A stretch of 60,924 bases of DNA from an uncultured Bacteroidales bacterium (GCA_937899055.1 CALBPX010000100.1:1-60924); one strand, 5' to 3'. Shown: positions 26,283 through 35,848, numbered from the stretch's first letter. The notes: generated from the letters alone by a model not told the origin. Translations and numbers: made by a program.

Positions 26283-27316
26283 TTACAGACGGTAATGAAA
26301 TAGAAAAATTCAACCCCAGAGAAACTGAACCCACGTCGGACCGCGAACTGGAAACCTTGGTAAGGCCAAAGGAGTTCGGCGATTTTTCCGGTCAGGACAA
26401 GGTGGTGGAAAATCTGAAGGTGTTTGTAAAAGCTGCAAAGATGAGGGGCGAGGCCCTGGACCATACCTTGCTGTTCGGGCCTCCGGGTCTGGGAAAGACC
26501 ACGCTGGCCAATATCATAGCCAACGAAATGGGCGTGGATATGAAGGTTACGTCCGGCCCTATTTTGGACAAGCCCGGAGACCTTGCAGGACTGCTTACAT
26601 CTCTTGAAACCGGAGATGTGCTTTTCATAGACGAAATCCACCGCCTTCCTAAAATTGTTGAGGAATATCTTTACTCAGCGATGGAAGACTTCCGCATAGA
26701 TATAATGATAGACAAGGGGCCCGGAGCAAGAAGTGTTCAGATAACCCTCAATCCGTTTACGCTCGTAGGAGCTACAACAAGGAGCGGACTGCTGTCTTCG
26801 CCTCTTAGGGCCAGGTTCGGAATAAACTGTCATCTTGAATATTACAATACGGAAACTCTGCAAAAGATAATCAAGCGGTCAGCAGGTATTCTGGACATAG
26901 ACATAGACGATCAGGCTTCCAAGGAAATAGCCTGCCGCAGCCGCGGAACTCCGCGTATAGCCAACTCCCTTCTCAGAAGGGTCAGAGACTTTGCCCAGGT
27001 GAAAGGAAACGGCGATGTTGACCTTCCTATTACAAAATATTCTCTGGATGCCCTCAACATAGACCGCCGCGGGCTGGATATGATGGACAACAAGATACTT
27101 TCCACCATAATTTCAAAGTTCAAGGGAGGTCCGGTTGGCCTTACCACAATTGCCACGGCGGTTGGAGAAGATGCCGGAACCATAGAAGAAGTGTATGAGC
27201 CTTTCCTCATTCAGGAAGGATTCATCCGCCGCACGCCCCGTGGAAGAGAGGTTACAGACCTTACATACAAGCATTTGGGAATATCGCGATACAATAACGA
27301 TTATACCCTTTTCTGA
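26279..27316 (+). CDS. ruvB: Holliday junction branch-migration ATPase RuvB
   Basis: AAA+ motor that drives branch migration of RuvA-bound Holliday junctions. The 345-residue protein shows Walker A GPPGLGKT (67-74), Walker B FIDEIHRL, the sensor region GATTRSGLLSSPLRARFG and a C-terminal winged-helix DNA-binding domain ending in PRGREVTDLTYKHLG. Its partner ruvA lies about 17 kb away on the other strand. The Ntn-hydrolase gene follows after 24 nt. A CTCAGCGAT word at 26674 encodes Ser-Ala-Met. Confidence 0.97.
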   Translation: MITDGNEIEKFNPRETEPTSDRELETLVRPKEFGDFSGQDKVVENLKVFVKAAKMRGEALDHTLLFGPPGLGKTTLANIIANEMGVDMKVTSGPILDKPGDLAGLLTSLETGDVLFIDEIHRLPKIVEEYLYSAMEDFRIDIMIDKGPGARSVQITLNPFTLVGATTRSGLLSSPLRARFGINCHLEYYNTETLQKIIKRSAGILDIDIDDQASKEIACRSRGTPRIANSLLRRVRDFAQVKGNGDVDLPITKYSLDALNIDRRGLDMMDNKILSTIISKFKGGPVGLTTIATAVGEDAGTIEEVYEPFLIQEGFIRRTPRGREVTDLTYKHLGISRYNNDYTLF

Positions 27317-27340
27317 AAACGTTTAGCACCATATCATATC

Positions 27341-28558
27341 ATGAAAAAAATCTTTGCCTTAATTCTGGCTATGACTCTGTCTGCTGCGGCTTTTGCCTGT
27401 ACATCGGCCATATTTACAGGAAAATGCACGAAGGACGGCAGACCCCTGATGTGGAAAAACCGCGATACCGGAGAACTCAACAACCGTCTGGAATTCTTTC
27501 AGGGAAAGACTTATGGTTTTGTGGGTCTGGTAAATTCTCCGTCCAGAGGCGGAGAAGTATGGGCCGGAAGCAATGTTGCCGGATTCTGCATAATGAACAC
27601 CGCTTCATACAATCTTGCAATTGCGGATGAAAAAGACCTGCAGGACGGAGAAGGAGAACTCATGTTCAAGGCACTGGGTCTTTGCCGCACTCTCAAGGAT
27701 TTTGAAAATCTTTTGGATACCATAAGGAAACCTCTTGCCGTAGAGGCAAACTTTGGAGTAATTGATGCAGAAGGCGGAGCTGCTTACTATGAGGTAAATA
27801 CAAGAACATGGACAAAGTTCGATGCCAATGATTCTTCAGTTGCTCCTGAAGGTTATCTCATTTGGACAAACTATTCGCGCAGCGGAAGGAAAGACAAGGG
27901 AATGGGCTATGTAAGATGGGGCAATGCAACCGACATCGTTGAAAAAGCATACAGTGCAGGCGTTAAATTTTCTGCAGACTGGATAATGGAAAATCTTTCA
28001 AGGTCTTTCTATCATTCCATTCTCAAGGCCGATCTAAGAAATTCAGACATAGCCTCAAATACAGACGGTTGGTTTATAGATCAGGACTTCATTCCCAGAA
28101 AATCCACCAGTGCCGTATCCATATTTCAGGGAGTAAGGCAGGATGAAGATCCATCCAACACAATATACTGGTGCGGAATGGGTTACGGCCCTCTTGCCAT
28201 TATGGTTCCGGTATTTATGAAATATCCGGAAATGATTCCTTCCGTTCTTGCAAAAGGCTCTTCTGAAAAGAAGAAAAACAACTGCAAGGTCTGCGATTAT
28301 GTACTCAATCTCAAGGAAGAAATATTTCCCATAACCAGAGGCAACGGGAGCAAGTATTTCCATTTTTCACTTCTCTACAACAATGAAAATACGGGCTATG
28401 CCCAGCAGCTTAAAATATCTGAGGATAAGATTATCGCTGAGTCTGAAACTGTAATAGGCAGCCTGAGAAGAGGAGAGTTGGACCGCAAGGAGCTTACTCT
28501 GTTCAATAACAAAGCAGATCAGATACTTACAGAAGCCTACGAAGGGCTCATAAAATAA
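27341..28558 (+). CDS. Secreted Ntn hydrolase, peptidase C45/acyltransferase-like
   Basis: 405-residue exported protein. The signal peptide ends LSAAAFA, directly followed by C20 in CTSAIFTG. Placing the cysteine at the mature N-terminus fits an N-terminal nucleophile amidohydrolase of the C45/AAT or choloylglycine type, with RPLMWKNRD nearby contributing conserved Arg/Asp residues. Likely action is on amide bonds of acylated small molecules or peptides in the periplasm; substrate unknown. The cleavage site is not a good lipobox (Phe at -2), which argues against a lipoprotein. An ATCGCTGAG word lies at 28433. It is convergent with the GH20 gene. Confidence 0.78.
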   Translation: MKKIFALILAMTLSAAAFACTSAIFTGKCTKDGRPLMWKNRDTGELNNRLEFFQGKTYGFVGLVNSPSRGGEVWAGSNVAGFCIMNTASYNLAIADEKDLQDGEGELMFKALGLCRTLKDFENLLDTIRKPLAVEANFGVIDAEGGAAYYEVNTRTWTKFDANDSSVAPEGYLIWTNYSRSGRKDKGMGYVRWGNATDIVEKAYSAGVKFSADWIMENLSRSFYHSILKADLRNSDIASNTDGWFIDQDFIPRKSTSAVSIFQGVRQDEDPSNTIYWCGMGYGPLAIMVPVFMKYPEMIPSVLAKGSSEKKKNNCKVCDYVLNLKEEIFPITRGNGSKYFHFSLLYNNENTGYAQQLKISEDKIIAESETVIGSLRRGELDRKELTLFNNKADQILTEAYEGLIK

Positions 28559-28573
28559 TCCGGAGTCTGTGTT

Positions 28574-31006
28574 CTAGTAAATTACAAGCGGCGTTAGGAA
28601 GAAATTCTGGCCGTCGCTTTCTCCTGTTACGGTAATTCTCACACTCTTTACAGTGGTATTCGGAGTGAGCACTATGCGGCTGCAGTCAACCTCGGTTTTT
28701 CCTTTGTAGTTTACTCCGTCTTCGGAATATTCTGCATAGCCTTCCGTAAGGCCGTAGAAATCTACGTTGGATCTTCCTGTAAGAATGTCTATTACAGAGC
28801 ATTTTACGGGCTGGTCAAAAGTAAAGGTTATATAGTCTCCTGCCTTTGCCCTGCCTTCAAACCTGCAATAAGCATTCTTCTTGTATTCTTTGAGTATGCT
28901 CAGATTCTTTTCCGAGCATCGCATATTGGTCTGGATAGTCAGCGGAGCCTCTATGTAATGTTTCTGCAGCGGCATGTTCGATACGGCCACACCTACGGAA
29001 TGGAGAGTGTCCGAAACAAATGTTGCAAACCTGTAATTTGCTATGTTTTCGGTAATTATAGGCTCTGTGTAAATGTATTTATAGTCTGTTGTATCTTTCT
29101 GGCCTCTTATGTTTCCAACCGCGGTGTAAGGAGCAACTATGGCATATCTTACCTGGGCTCCTTCAAACGGTTCGGTTACGCTTATCTTATAAGGTCTGAG
29201 ATTGGAACCTTGTCTGAGCACATCCAGTTTTGTTATGGCTACAGGTTCGGCCTTTACTTCGGGATAAGGCACCCTGAACCTTATTCCCATGTTCTGGAGC
29301 CTTTTGAAATGTGCCTGAGTGAGCCTGTCATAAAAATATCTGTAATTGTCAGTGCTGTCTGCAATTGTGCGGCTTGTACCCCATGCAGTTTCAGAGAGTG
29401 CGCAGAGCCTTGGAAACATCTGGTACTCCGTAAAATTGTCCGGCCGGTTGCCGAGTTCTCCCCAAAGACCTGCCTGCACTCCTTTTACATGCTTTTTTGC
29501 CAGCGGAAGATTTGCCTGATCAGGCTTTCCGTCCTTTCCGGCTGCTGCAAGCCCTATGGGATCGTATGAATACATAACATCTAAAGGAATGATTCTGGCC
29601 CAGTTATGACCTCTTTCCATCTTGGATTGCTGCATGTCCAGATATACAAATTCGGCGGCCTGCATTATGCAGTCAAATCCGTTACCCACAGCCTGCGGAC
29701 CCCATTTCTTGCTGTGCCAGACATAGATCAGGGCATTGTCTTTTATGTTGTCTGCCTGCATTATTTCTTCCCATCCGGCAATCTTCTTTCCGTACTTTCC
29801 GGCTATGTCATTTACCCTGGAAACAAAATATCCGTGAAGCTGTTCAGATCCGGTCATTCCTTCTTTTTCCATCAGACTGCGGCAGGCGGGGCATTTTTCC
29901 CAGTTGAAGCGGTTGACCTCATCGCCTCCCATGTTTATTATTCCCGACGGAAACAGTTCGGAAAGTTCCTTTATTATCATCTCTATGATTTCATAGTTAT
30001 GCTCTTTTGCAACGCACCAGATTTCTCTGCTGTAACCTGTATTGTTCACCGATGTATCGGCCGGAAAATCGCAGAGGATTTCGGGGTAGCTGCCGGCTGC
30101 GGCATGGCTGTGTCCGGGAGTTTCTATTTCCGGTATCACTTCTATGTTCCTTTGGGCTGCATACTTTACTATGTCCTTTATTTGCTGCTGAGTATAATAT
30201 CCTCCATAGCGTTTGTTGCCAGACCCGAAGGCGGAAGGAACAACTTCATCCGGTCCTCTCCACGCTCCCTTTTCCGTAAGCAGGGGAAGAGATTTGATTT
30301 CTATTCTCCAGCCCTGATCGTCCGTAAGATGCCAGTGGAATTTGTTCAGTTTGTGATAAGCCATCCAGTCCAGAACCTTGTAAACATCCTCGGCCGGCCG
30401 CCAGGTTCTGGAAACATCCAGCTCAAAACCTCTGTAAGTAAAATCCGGATGGTCTTTTATGCTTCCGGCAGGAACTTCAAACGATTTTACAAAGTACTTG
30501 TTTTCAAAGTTATAGGCGGTTGCCGGAAAGAGCTGAAGCAGTGTCTGTACTCCGCAGAAAATGCCTGAATATCCATTTGCTGCAACCCCTATCCTATTGT
30601 CTCCGATTTTGATATCGTAATATTCTGCCTGGTAGTTTTTTCCGTCAAAAGCACAGGTATCTTTCAATGCCAAAAGACAGATGATGTTTTTGTTTTTCAA
30701 TTTTTTCGGGACAGAGCTTCCATAGACGACCTTGATTTTTTTGCCTATGACATTATTTATTCTTTCCGCAAGATAATCGCCGATGAAAGGCACATTGGAA
30801 AAGATAATGGTATTCTTGTCTATCTTGAAATCCTTGAAAGGACTCTGCCCATCGTACAGACCGTAGATAACAGCTCTTTTAGGAAGCGGCATGAAAGAGC
30901 TGAATGCATTGTCCTTGTCATACTCCATATATTGGCAAAAGCCTTGCTGCCAGGCGGCCGCAACGCACAGCAAGGCTATTGTAGTAAATAACCGTCTGAA
31001 TTTCAT
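28574..31006 (-). CDS. Beta-N-acetylhexosaminidase, GH20 family
   Basis: Secreted exo-hexosaminidase of 810 residues that removes terminal GlcNAc/GalNAc from glycans. A signal peptide (near QQGFCQY) is followed by the GH20b-type N-terminal domain, the TIM barrel starting near DFTYRGFELDVSRTW, the catalytic Asp-Glu pair D362-E363 in NMGGDEVNRFNW, and a C-terminal accessory region with a discoidin-like fold suggested by ITFTFDQPVKCSVIDILTG. Bacteroidales use these enzymes on host mucin or N-glycans. It lies 22 nt after the DUF4251-like gene on the same strand. Confidence 0.92.
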   Translation of the reverse strand: MKFRRLFTTIALLCVAAAWQQGFCQYMEYDKDNAFSSFMPLPKRAVIYGLYDGQSPFKDFKIDKNTIIFSNVPFIGDYLAERINNVIGKKIKVVYGSSVPKKLKNKNIICLLALKDTCAFDGKNYQAEYYDIKIGDNRIGVAANGYSGIFCGVQTLLQLFPATAYNFENKYFVKSFEVPAGSIKDHPDFTYRGFELDVSRTWRPAEDVYKVLDWMAYHKLNKFHWHLTDDQGWRIEIKSLPLLTEKGAWRGPDEVVPSAFGSGNKRYGGYYTQQQIKDIVKYAAQRNIEVIPEIETPGHSHAAAGSYPEILCDFPADTSVNNTGYSREIWCVAKEHNYEIIEMIIKELSELFPSGIINMGGDEVNRFNWEKCPACRSLMEKEGMTGSEQLHGYFVSRVNDIAGKYGKKIAGWEEIMQADNIKDNALIYVWHSKKWGPQAVGNGFDCIMQAAEFVYLDMQQSKMERGHNWARIIPLDVMYSYDPIGLAAAGKDGKPDQANLPLAKKHVKGVQAGLWGELGNRPDNFTEYQMFPRLCALSETAWGTSRTIADSTDNYRYFYDRLTQAHFKRLQNMGIRFRVPYPEVKAEPVAITKLDVLRQGSNLRPYKISVTEPFEGAQVRYAIVAPYTAVGNIRGQKDTTDYKYIYTEPIITENIANYRFATFVSDTLHSVGVAVSNMPLQKHYIEAPLTIQTNMRCSEKNLSILKEYKKNAYCRFEGRAKAGDYITFTFDQPVKCSVIDILTGRSNVDFYGLTEGYAEYSEDGVNYKGKTEVDCSRIVLTPNTTVKSVRITVTGESDGQNFFLTPLVIY

Positions 31007-31028
31007 ATTGTCCGGATGATGCAGATGC

Positions 31029-31622
31029 CTATTCGGTAAGAGGATTGGTGTTTTCTACCTCAGGCCTTTCCACCACTTCTCCCTCATAGGACATGGACTC
31101 GAACCCCGGAACCTCTACCATAGCATAGACCTTGCCTGAAGGATAGATCTGGATGGTCATGGTAATCTGCATTGCCTGGTGGTCTCTGTCGGAGTCGTTG
31201 TTCCAGAATATGCACTTGAACATATAGCTCTTCTGCTTTTCCTGCCATCCTCCGAATATGGTTGTAATCTGGTTGTTGGCAATGATGCTGAAGTCGGATG
31301 TGGTGTTGCTGTAAGCCTGTCTGGACTTGCTTTCGGCAAGACCTTCAAAAGGCAACGTACATGAAATGCGGTCTTTGCAGAGATCTATGAAAGTCTGGGA
31401 GCCGGAACCGATTGTCTGAAAATTGAAATTGAAGTTGTTGTTCTTGTTAAAGCATCTGAAAATGGAAATGTAGATGTCTTTCCTTGTTGCTCCTTCATTG
31501 ACCATCTTAGCAAGTCTTTCTTTTTTCTCCCTGTTGGTTTCTTTTTTCTTCTGTGAGTATGCCGGAAGGCATATCAGTACCGCCGCCAGAAGACAAACCG
31601 TCATTGTCAAAAACTTTTTCAT
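31029..31622 (-). CDS. Exported DUF4251-like protein
   Basis: 197-residue protein with a clear Sec signal peptide (cleavage near LPAYSQ) and a basic segment, then a beta-rich domain. The pattern ISCTLPFEGLAES...YPSGKVYAMVEVP...MSYEGEVV resembles DUF4251, a Bacteroidales-specific domain of unknown function. It likely shares a transcript with the GH20 gene. No catalytic residues are evident. The 169 bp between it and the divergent sdhA contain no clear TAnnTTTG box. Confidence 0.65.
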   Translation of the reverse strand: MKKFLTMTVCLLAAVLICLPAYSQKKKETNREKKERLAKMVNEGATRKDIYISIFRCFNKNNNFNFNFQTIGSGSQTFIDLCKDRISCTLPFEGLAESKSRQAYSNTTSDFSIIANNQITTIFGGWQEKQKSYMFKCIFWNNDSDRDHQAMQITMTIQIYPSGKVYAMVEVPGFESMSYEGEVVERPEVENTNPLTE

Positions 31623-31791
31623 AAAGCTGTTATTTTAATTTATCGTTGTCTGAATGATGTTTCAAAGCCGGTTTGTAGCAAATTTTTTACCAAACCACTC
31701 CAAATATAATGATTTAATCTTTTGAAATGATGGAAAAAGTGGTTAAAATTGTAGGTTGATTGGAAAAACGTAAATACTTAACACAATACAA

Positions 31792-33741
31792 ATGTCAGAT
31801 ACAAAACTTATATCCAATATTCCTGACGGTCCTCTGTCGGAAAAATGGAAGAGGCGCAAGGCAGAAATCAAAGTTGTCAGTCCCGCCAACAAGCGTAAGC
31901 TGGAAATCATAGTTGTGGGAACCGGACTTGCCGGAGCTTCTGCAGCCGCATCTCTGGGAGAGATGGGTTACAATGTAAAAATCTTTTGCATCAGCGATTC
32001 TCCAAGACGAGCTCATTCCATTGCAGCTCAGGGAGGTATCAATGCTGCAAAGAACTATCAGAACGACAACGACTCTATCTACCGTCTGTTCGTGGATACG
32101 GTAAAGGGAGGCGATTTCCGCAGCCGCGAGGCAAACGTTTACCGTCTTGCTGAGGTGAGCAACCTCATCATAGACCAATGCGTTGCCCAGGGCGTTCCCT
32201 TTGCCCGTGAATATGGCGGACTGCTCGCAAACCGTTCCTTCGGAGGAGCTCAGGTAAGCCGTACATTCTACGCAAGGGGCCAGACCGGTCAGCAGCTGCT
32301 TCTGGGTGCATACGCATCGTTGAACAAAGAAATCAAAAACGGAAGCGTAAAGAGCTATCCAAGGCATGAGATGCTGGATCTTGTAGTAATCAACGGCCAG
32401 GCAAAAGGTATCATTGCGCGTAACATTGCTACCGGAGAAATTGAAAGATTCGGAGCACATGCAGTTGTCATAGCCACAGGAGGTTACGGAAACGTTTACT
32501 TCCTTTCCACCAACGCTATGAACTCTAACGGAAGTGCCGCATGGCAGTGCTACAAGAAGGGTGCCTATTTTGGAAATCCTTGCTTTGCACAGATTCACCC
32601 TACATGTATTCCGGTACACGGAACCCAGCAGTGCAAGCTTACTCTCATGAGCGAATCGCTGCGTAACGACGGAAGAATCTGGGTTCCGAAGAAGATGGAA
32701 GACGTGCTCAAACTCCGCAAGGGAGAAATCAAAGCATCCCAGATTCCGGAGGAAGACCGAGACTACTATCTGGAAAGAAGATATCCTGCTTTCGGAAACC
32801 TTGTTCCGCGCGACATTGCTTCACGTGCTGCTAAGGAAAGATGCGATGCAGGTTATGGCGTAAACGAAACCGGAAAGGCCGTATTCCTTGATTTCAAGAC
32901 AGCTATAGAGCGTCTTGGCGAAGACAAAATCCGCGAGCGTTACGGCAACCTCTTCCAGATGTATGAAGAAATTACGGACGTTGACGCATACAAGGAGCCT
33001 ATGATGATTTATCCGGCTATCCACTACACGATGGGCGGCCTCTGGGTTGATTATGACCTTCAGACAACCATCCCCGGCTTGTTTGCAATAGGAGAGGCAA
33101 ACTTCTCCGACCATGGCGGAAACCGCCTTGGAGCATCGGCTCTGATGCAGGGTCTGGCAGACGGATATTTCATTCTGCCTTACACCATCGGCGGCTATCT
33201 TGCAAAGAAGATTCAGGAGCCTAAGACAGACATCAACGCCCCTGAGTTTGAGCAGGCAGAAAAGGCTGTCAAAGAGCGTATTGCCAAGTTGTTTGCAATC
33301 AAAGGCAAGAAGTCTCCGGACGAAATCCACAAGGCTTTGGGCAACATCATGTGGGAATATGTAGGCATGGGCCGTACAGAAGAAGGCCTTAAGAAAGCCA
33401 TCGTTGAAATTGCAAAACTCAAGGGAGAATTCTGGAAAGACGTATATGTATCCGGAGAGAACGGCGAGTTCAATCAGGAACTTGAGAAAGCCATGAGGCT
33501 TGCAGACTTCTTTGAAATAGGAGACCTTATGGCCCGCGACGCTCTCAACAGAAGAGAAAGCTGCGGTGGTCACTTCAGAGAAGAAATGCAGACCGAAGAG
33601 GGTGAGGCAAAGCGCGATGACGAAAACTTCATGTATGTTTCTGCATGGGAGTACAAGGGAGAGGACCAGATACCTGAGCTTCACAAAGAACCTCTTGTAT
33701 ATGAAGGAATTAAAGTAGCAACCAGAAATTATAAAGACTAG
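31792..33741 (+). CDS. sdhA: Succinate dehydrogenase/fumarate reductase flavoprotein subunit
   Basis: Catalytic subunit interconverting succinate and fumarate, 649 residues. The FAD dinucleotide fold GTGLAG is at 43-48, the histidine for covalent FAD attachment is H75 in RRAHSIAAQGG, and the substrate-site segment HPTCIPVHG and FSDHGGNRLGASALMQG are intact. In anaerobic Bacteroidales the complex mainly acts as fumarate reductase fed by menaquinol. The ATG follows a long intergenic region; sdhB follows after 3 nt. No cytochrome b subunit precedes it, which is the usual Bacteroidetes order (C-A-B). Confidence 0.95.
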   Translation: MSDTKLISNIPDGPLSEKWKRRKAEIKVVSPANKRKLEIIVVGTGLAGASAAASLGEMGYNVKIFCISDSPRRAHSIAAQGGINAAKNYQNDNDSIYRLFVDTVKGGDFRSREANVYRLAEVSNLIIDQCVAQGVPFAREYGGLLANRSFGGAQVSRTFYARGQTGQQLLLGAYASLNKEIKNGSVKSYPRHEMLDLVVINGQAKGIIARNIATGEIERFGAHAVVIATGGYGNVYFLSTNAMNSNGSAAWQCYKKGAYFGNPCFAQIHPTCIPVHGTQQCKLTLMSESLRNDGRIWVPKKMEDVLKLRKGEIKASQIPEEDRDYYLERRYPAFGNLVPRDIASRAAKERCDAGYGVNETGKAVFLDFKTAIERLGEDKIRERYGNLFQMYEEITDVDAYKEPMMIYPAIHYTMGGLWVDYDLQTTIPGLFAIGEANFSDHGGNRLGASALMQGLADGYFILPYTIGGYLAKKIQEPKTDINAPEFEQAEKAVKERIAKLFAIKGKKSPDEIHKALGNIMWEYVGMGRTEEGLKKAIVEIAKLKGEFWKDVYVSGENGEFNQELEKAMRLADFFEIGDLMARDALNRRESCGGHFREEMQTEEGEAKRDDENFMYVSAWEYKGEDQIPELHKEPLVYEGIKVATRNYKD

Positions 33742-33744
33742 TCT

Positions 33745-34575
33745 ATGAAATTCAAGATAAAAGTTTGGAGACAGAAAAATGCCAAGACCAAGGGGCATTT
33801 TGAGACTTATGACATAGATAACATAAGCCCGGATTCTTCTTTCCTGGAAATGCTGGACATTCTCAACGACAAGCTGGTTCACCAGAACTCTGATCCTGTT
33901 GCTTTCAGCAAGGGATGCCAGGGTGGCGAAGCTTGCTCGGGCGAAAAGCTCAAACAGGCAAAGGCCGAGGGCAAGGCTCTTCCTATCAGCTTTGACCATG
34001 ACTGCCGCGAAGGTATATGCGGAGCTTGCTCGCTGTATATCAACGGCCGTGCACATGGTCCTGAGAATGAGGTTACAACCTGCCAGCTGTTCATGCGTAA
34101 GTTCAAGGACGGCAGCACCATTACAATAGAGCCTTGGAGAAGTGCAGCTTTTCCGGTAATCAAAGACCTTGTAGTGGATCGCAGTGCTCTTGACAAGATT
34201 ATGCAGGCCGGCGGATTTGTAGATGTACGTACCGGAAGCGCACAGGATGCAAACAACATTCTCATTCCAAAGGAAAAGGCAGACGAAAGCATGGACGCAG
34301 CCAGCTGCATAGGATGCGGTGCCTGCGTAGCTACCTGCAAGAACGGTTCGGCAATGCTGTTCATAGGAGCAAGAGTAAGTTCACTGGCTCTGCTGCCTCA
34401 GGGTAAGGTAGAGAGCACCAGAAGGGCAATCAACATGATAGCCAAGATGGACGAACTCGGGTTCGGAAACTGCACCAACACCAGAGCCTGCGAAATGGAA
34501 TGTCCTAAGCATGTGACTATAAGCCACATTGCAAGACTTAACCGCGAATTCCTGAAAGGTTATCTGAAAAAGTAG
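33745..34575 (+). CDS. sdhB: Succinate dehydrogenase/fumarate reductase iron-sulfur subunit
   Basis: Electron-transfer subunit of 276 residues. The 2Fe-2S ligands are C87, C92 and C95 in DCREGICGAC plus C113. The 4Fe-4S/3Fe-4S motifs are SCIGCGACVATCKNG and NCTNTRACEMECPK. Residues about 56-82 (SKGCQGGEACSGEKLKQ and following) look like an insertion relative to Bacteroides homologues as I remember them, and add two cysteines, C58 and C64. It is convergent with hflX, 6 nt apart. Confidence 0.93.
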   Translation: MKFKIKVWRQKNAKTKGHFETYDIDNISPDSSFLEMLDILNDKLVHQNSDPVAFSKGCQGGEACSGEKLKQAKAEGKALPISFDHDCREGICGACSLYINGRAHGPENEVTTCQLFMRKFKDGSTITIEPWRSAAFPVIKDLVVDRSALDKIMQAGGFVDVRTGSAQDANNILIPKEKADESMDAASCIGCGACVATCKNGSAMLFIGARVSSLALLPQGKVESTRRAINMIAKMDELGFGNCTNTRACEMECPKHVTISHIARLNREFLKGYLKK

Positions 34576-34581
34576 AAATGC

Positions 34582-35787
34582 TCAGGCAGGCTCCAGCTCG
34601 TCAAAGGTCTGCCACAGAAAGCCGGTGAAAGGATAGCGGCCACGTATGATTTCCCCTACCATCTTATAGAGGTCGTTTCGGAGTTTGTCGATACCCCTCT
34701 TCTCCTTAGCGGATATGAAGATGGCGGGGGAATTTTCTTTTGCTATCCATGATTCCTCCAGCTGTCTCAGCGATATGTTTCCGGGGCGGTCATCGCTGAG
34801 GTCAAACTCGCTCTTGGGAGTGAACCTGTAGGCATCCGTCTTGTTGAACACCATGAAGACGGGCTTTGACGAAGCTCCTATTTCCTCCAGGGTTTTCTTT
34901 ACAACCTTTATCTGGTCCTCAAAATTAGGGTGGCTGACATCTACCACATGGAGGAGAATGTCGGCTTCACGGACTTCGTCCAGCGTGCTCTTGAACGATT
35001 CCACGAGCTGAGTGGGAAGTTTTCTTATGAAGCCAACCGTATCGCTGAGCAAGAAAGGAGTGTTCTCTATCACAACCTTCCGGACTGTGGTATCGAGAGT
35101 TGCAAACAGTTTGTTTTCTGCAAAGACGGTGCTCTTGGAAAGAAGGTTCATAAGGGTGCTCTTTCCTACGTTGGTGTAGCCTACGAGCGATACTCTTACC
35201 ATCTTGCCGCGGTTGCTGCGCTGGGTGGCCATCTGGCGGTCTATCTTCTTGAGCTGGTCTTTGAGCTGGCTTATCTTGTCCATTACTATACGGCGGTCTG
35301 TTTCCAGCTGTTTTTCGCCTGCTCCGCCTCTGGTTCCTCTTCCTCCCCTCTGCCTTTCCAAGTGGCTCCACATACCCGTAAGCCTTGGAAGAATGTACTG
35401 ATAACGGGCAAGTTGAACCTGAGTTTTGGCATATGCGGTCTGAGCCCTCATGGCAAAAATGTCCAGAATGAGGCTGGTACGGTCCAGAATTGAACATCCG
35501 AGTTCCTTTTCAAGGTTTCTGACCTGAGCACCGGAAAGTTCATCGTCAAACACAGCCAGTCTTATATCGTTCTCAGCGATATAGTCTTTGATTTCCTGAA
35601 GCTTGCCCTTTCCTACATAGGTGCTGGAATTGGGCCTGTCGATTCTCTGGAGGAATCTTTTTACGCCTTCTATGGATGCGGTCAGAGCCAGAAACTCCAA
35701 CTCGTCGAGATATTCATTTGCCTGCAGTTCTGTAATGTCCGGTGTAACGGCGCTGATCAACACCGCCTTTTCTACTTTCTCCTTCAT
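34582..35787 (-). CDS. hflX: Ribosome-associated GTPase HflX
   Basis: GTPase that binds 50S subunits and rescues stressed ribosomes. The ~401-residue protein has the N-terminal HflX domain, the glycine-rich linker GGRGTRGGAGEKQLETDRR, G1 GYTNVGKST, switch region LFATLDTT, G3 SDTVGFI and G4 FNKTD. The start at 35787 (MKEKVEK) was preferred over one nine codons upstream, whose residues are only Arg/Gln. Four ATCGCTGAG/CTCAGCGAT copies (34766, 34792, 35041, 35572) fall in this one gene, more than anywhere else in the window. Confidence 0.94.
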   Translation of the reverse strand: MKEKVEKAVLISAVTPDITELQANEYLDELEFLALTASIEGVKRFLQRIDRPNSSTYVGKGKLQEIKDYIAENDIRLAVFDDELSGAQVRNLEKELGCSILDRTSLILDIFAMRAQTAYAKTQVQLARYQYILPRLTGMWSHLERQRGGRGTRGGAGEKQLETDRRIVMDKISQLKDQLKKIDRQMATQRSNRGKMVRVSLVGYTNVGKSTLMNLLSKSTVFAENKLFATLDTTVRKVVIENTPFLLSDTVGFIRKLPTQLVESFKSTLDEVREADILLHVVDVSHPNFEDQIKVVKKTLEEIGASSKPVFMVFNKTDAYRFTPKSEFDLSDDRPGNISLRQLEESWIAKENSPAIFISAKEKRGIDKLRNDLYKMVGEIIRGRYPFTGFLWQTFDELEPA

Positions 35788-35840
35788 AAATCTCCGTCTT
35801 GATTGACGGCGCAAGTTACTTATTTTTCAAAACAGATTCT

Positions 35841-35848
35841 TAAATTTG
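35841..35848 (+). promoter_or_regulatory. -7 promoter box of the P1 peptidase gene
   Basis: TAAATTTG fits TAnnTTTG and ends 25 nt before the ATG at 35874, in the divergent space with hflX. Confidence 0.45.

Noticed and set aside
31088..31106. tRNA-like T-arm sequence (GACTCGAACCCC)
   Set aside because: It lies in the coding frame of the DUF4251-like gene and has no acceptor or anticodon arm around it.
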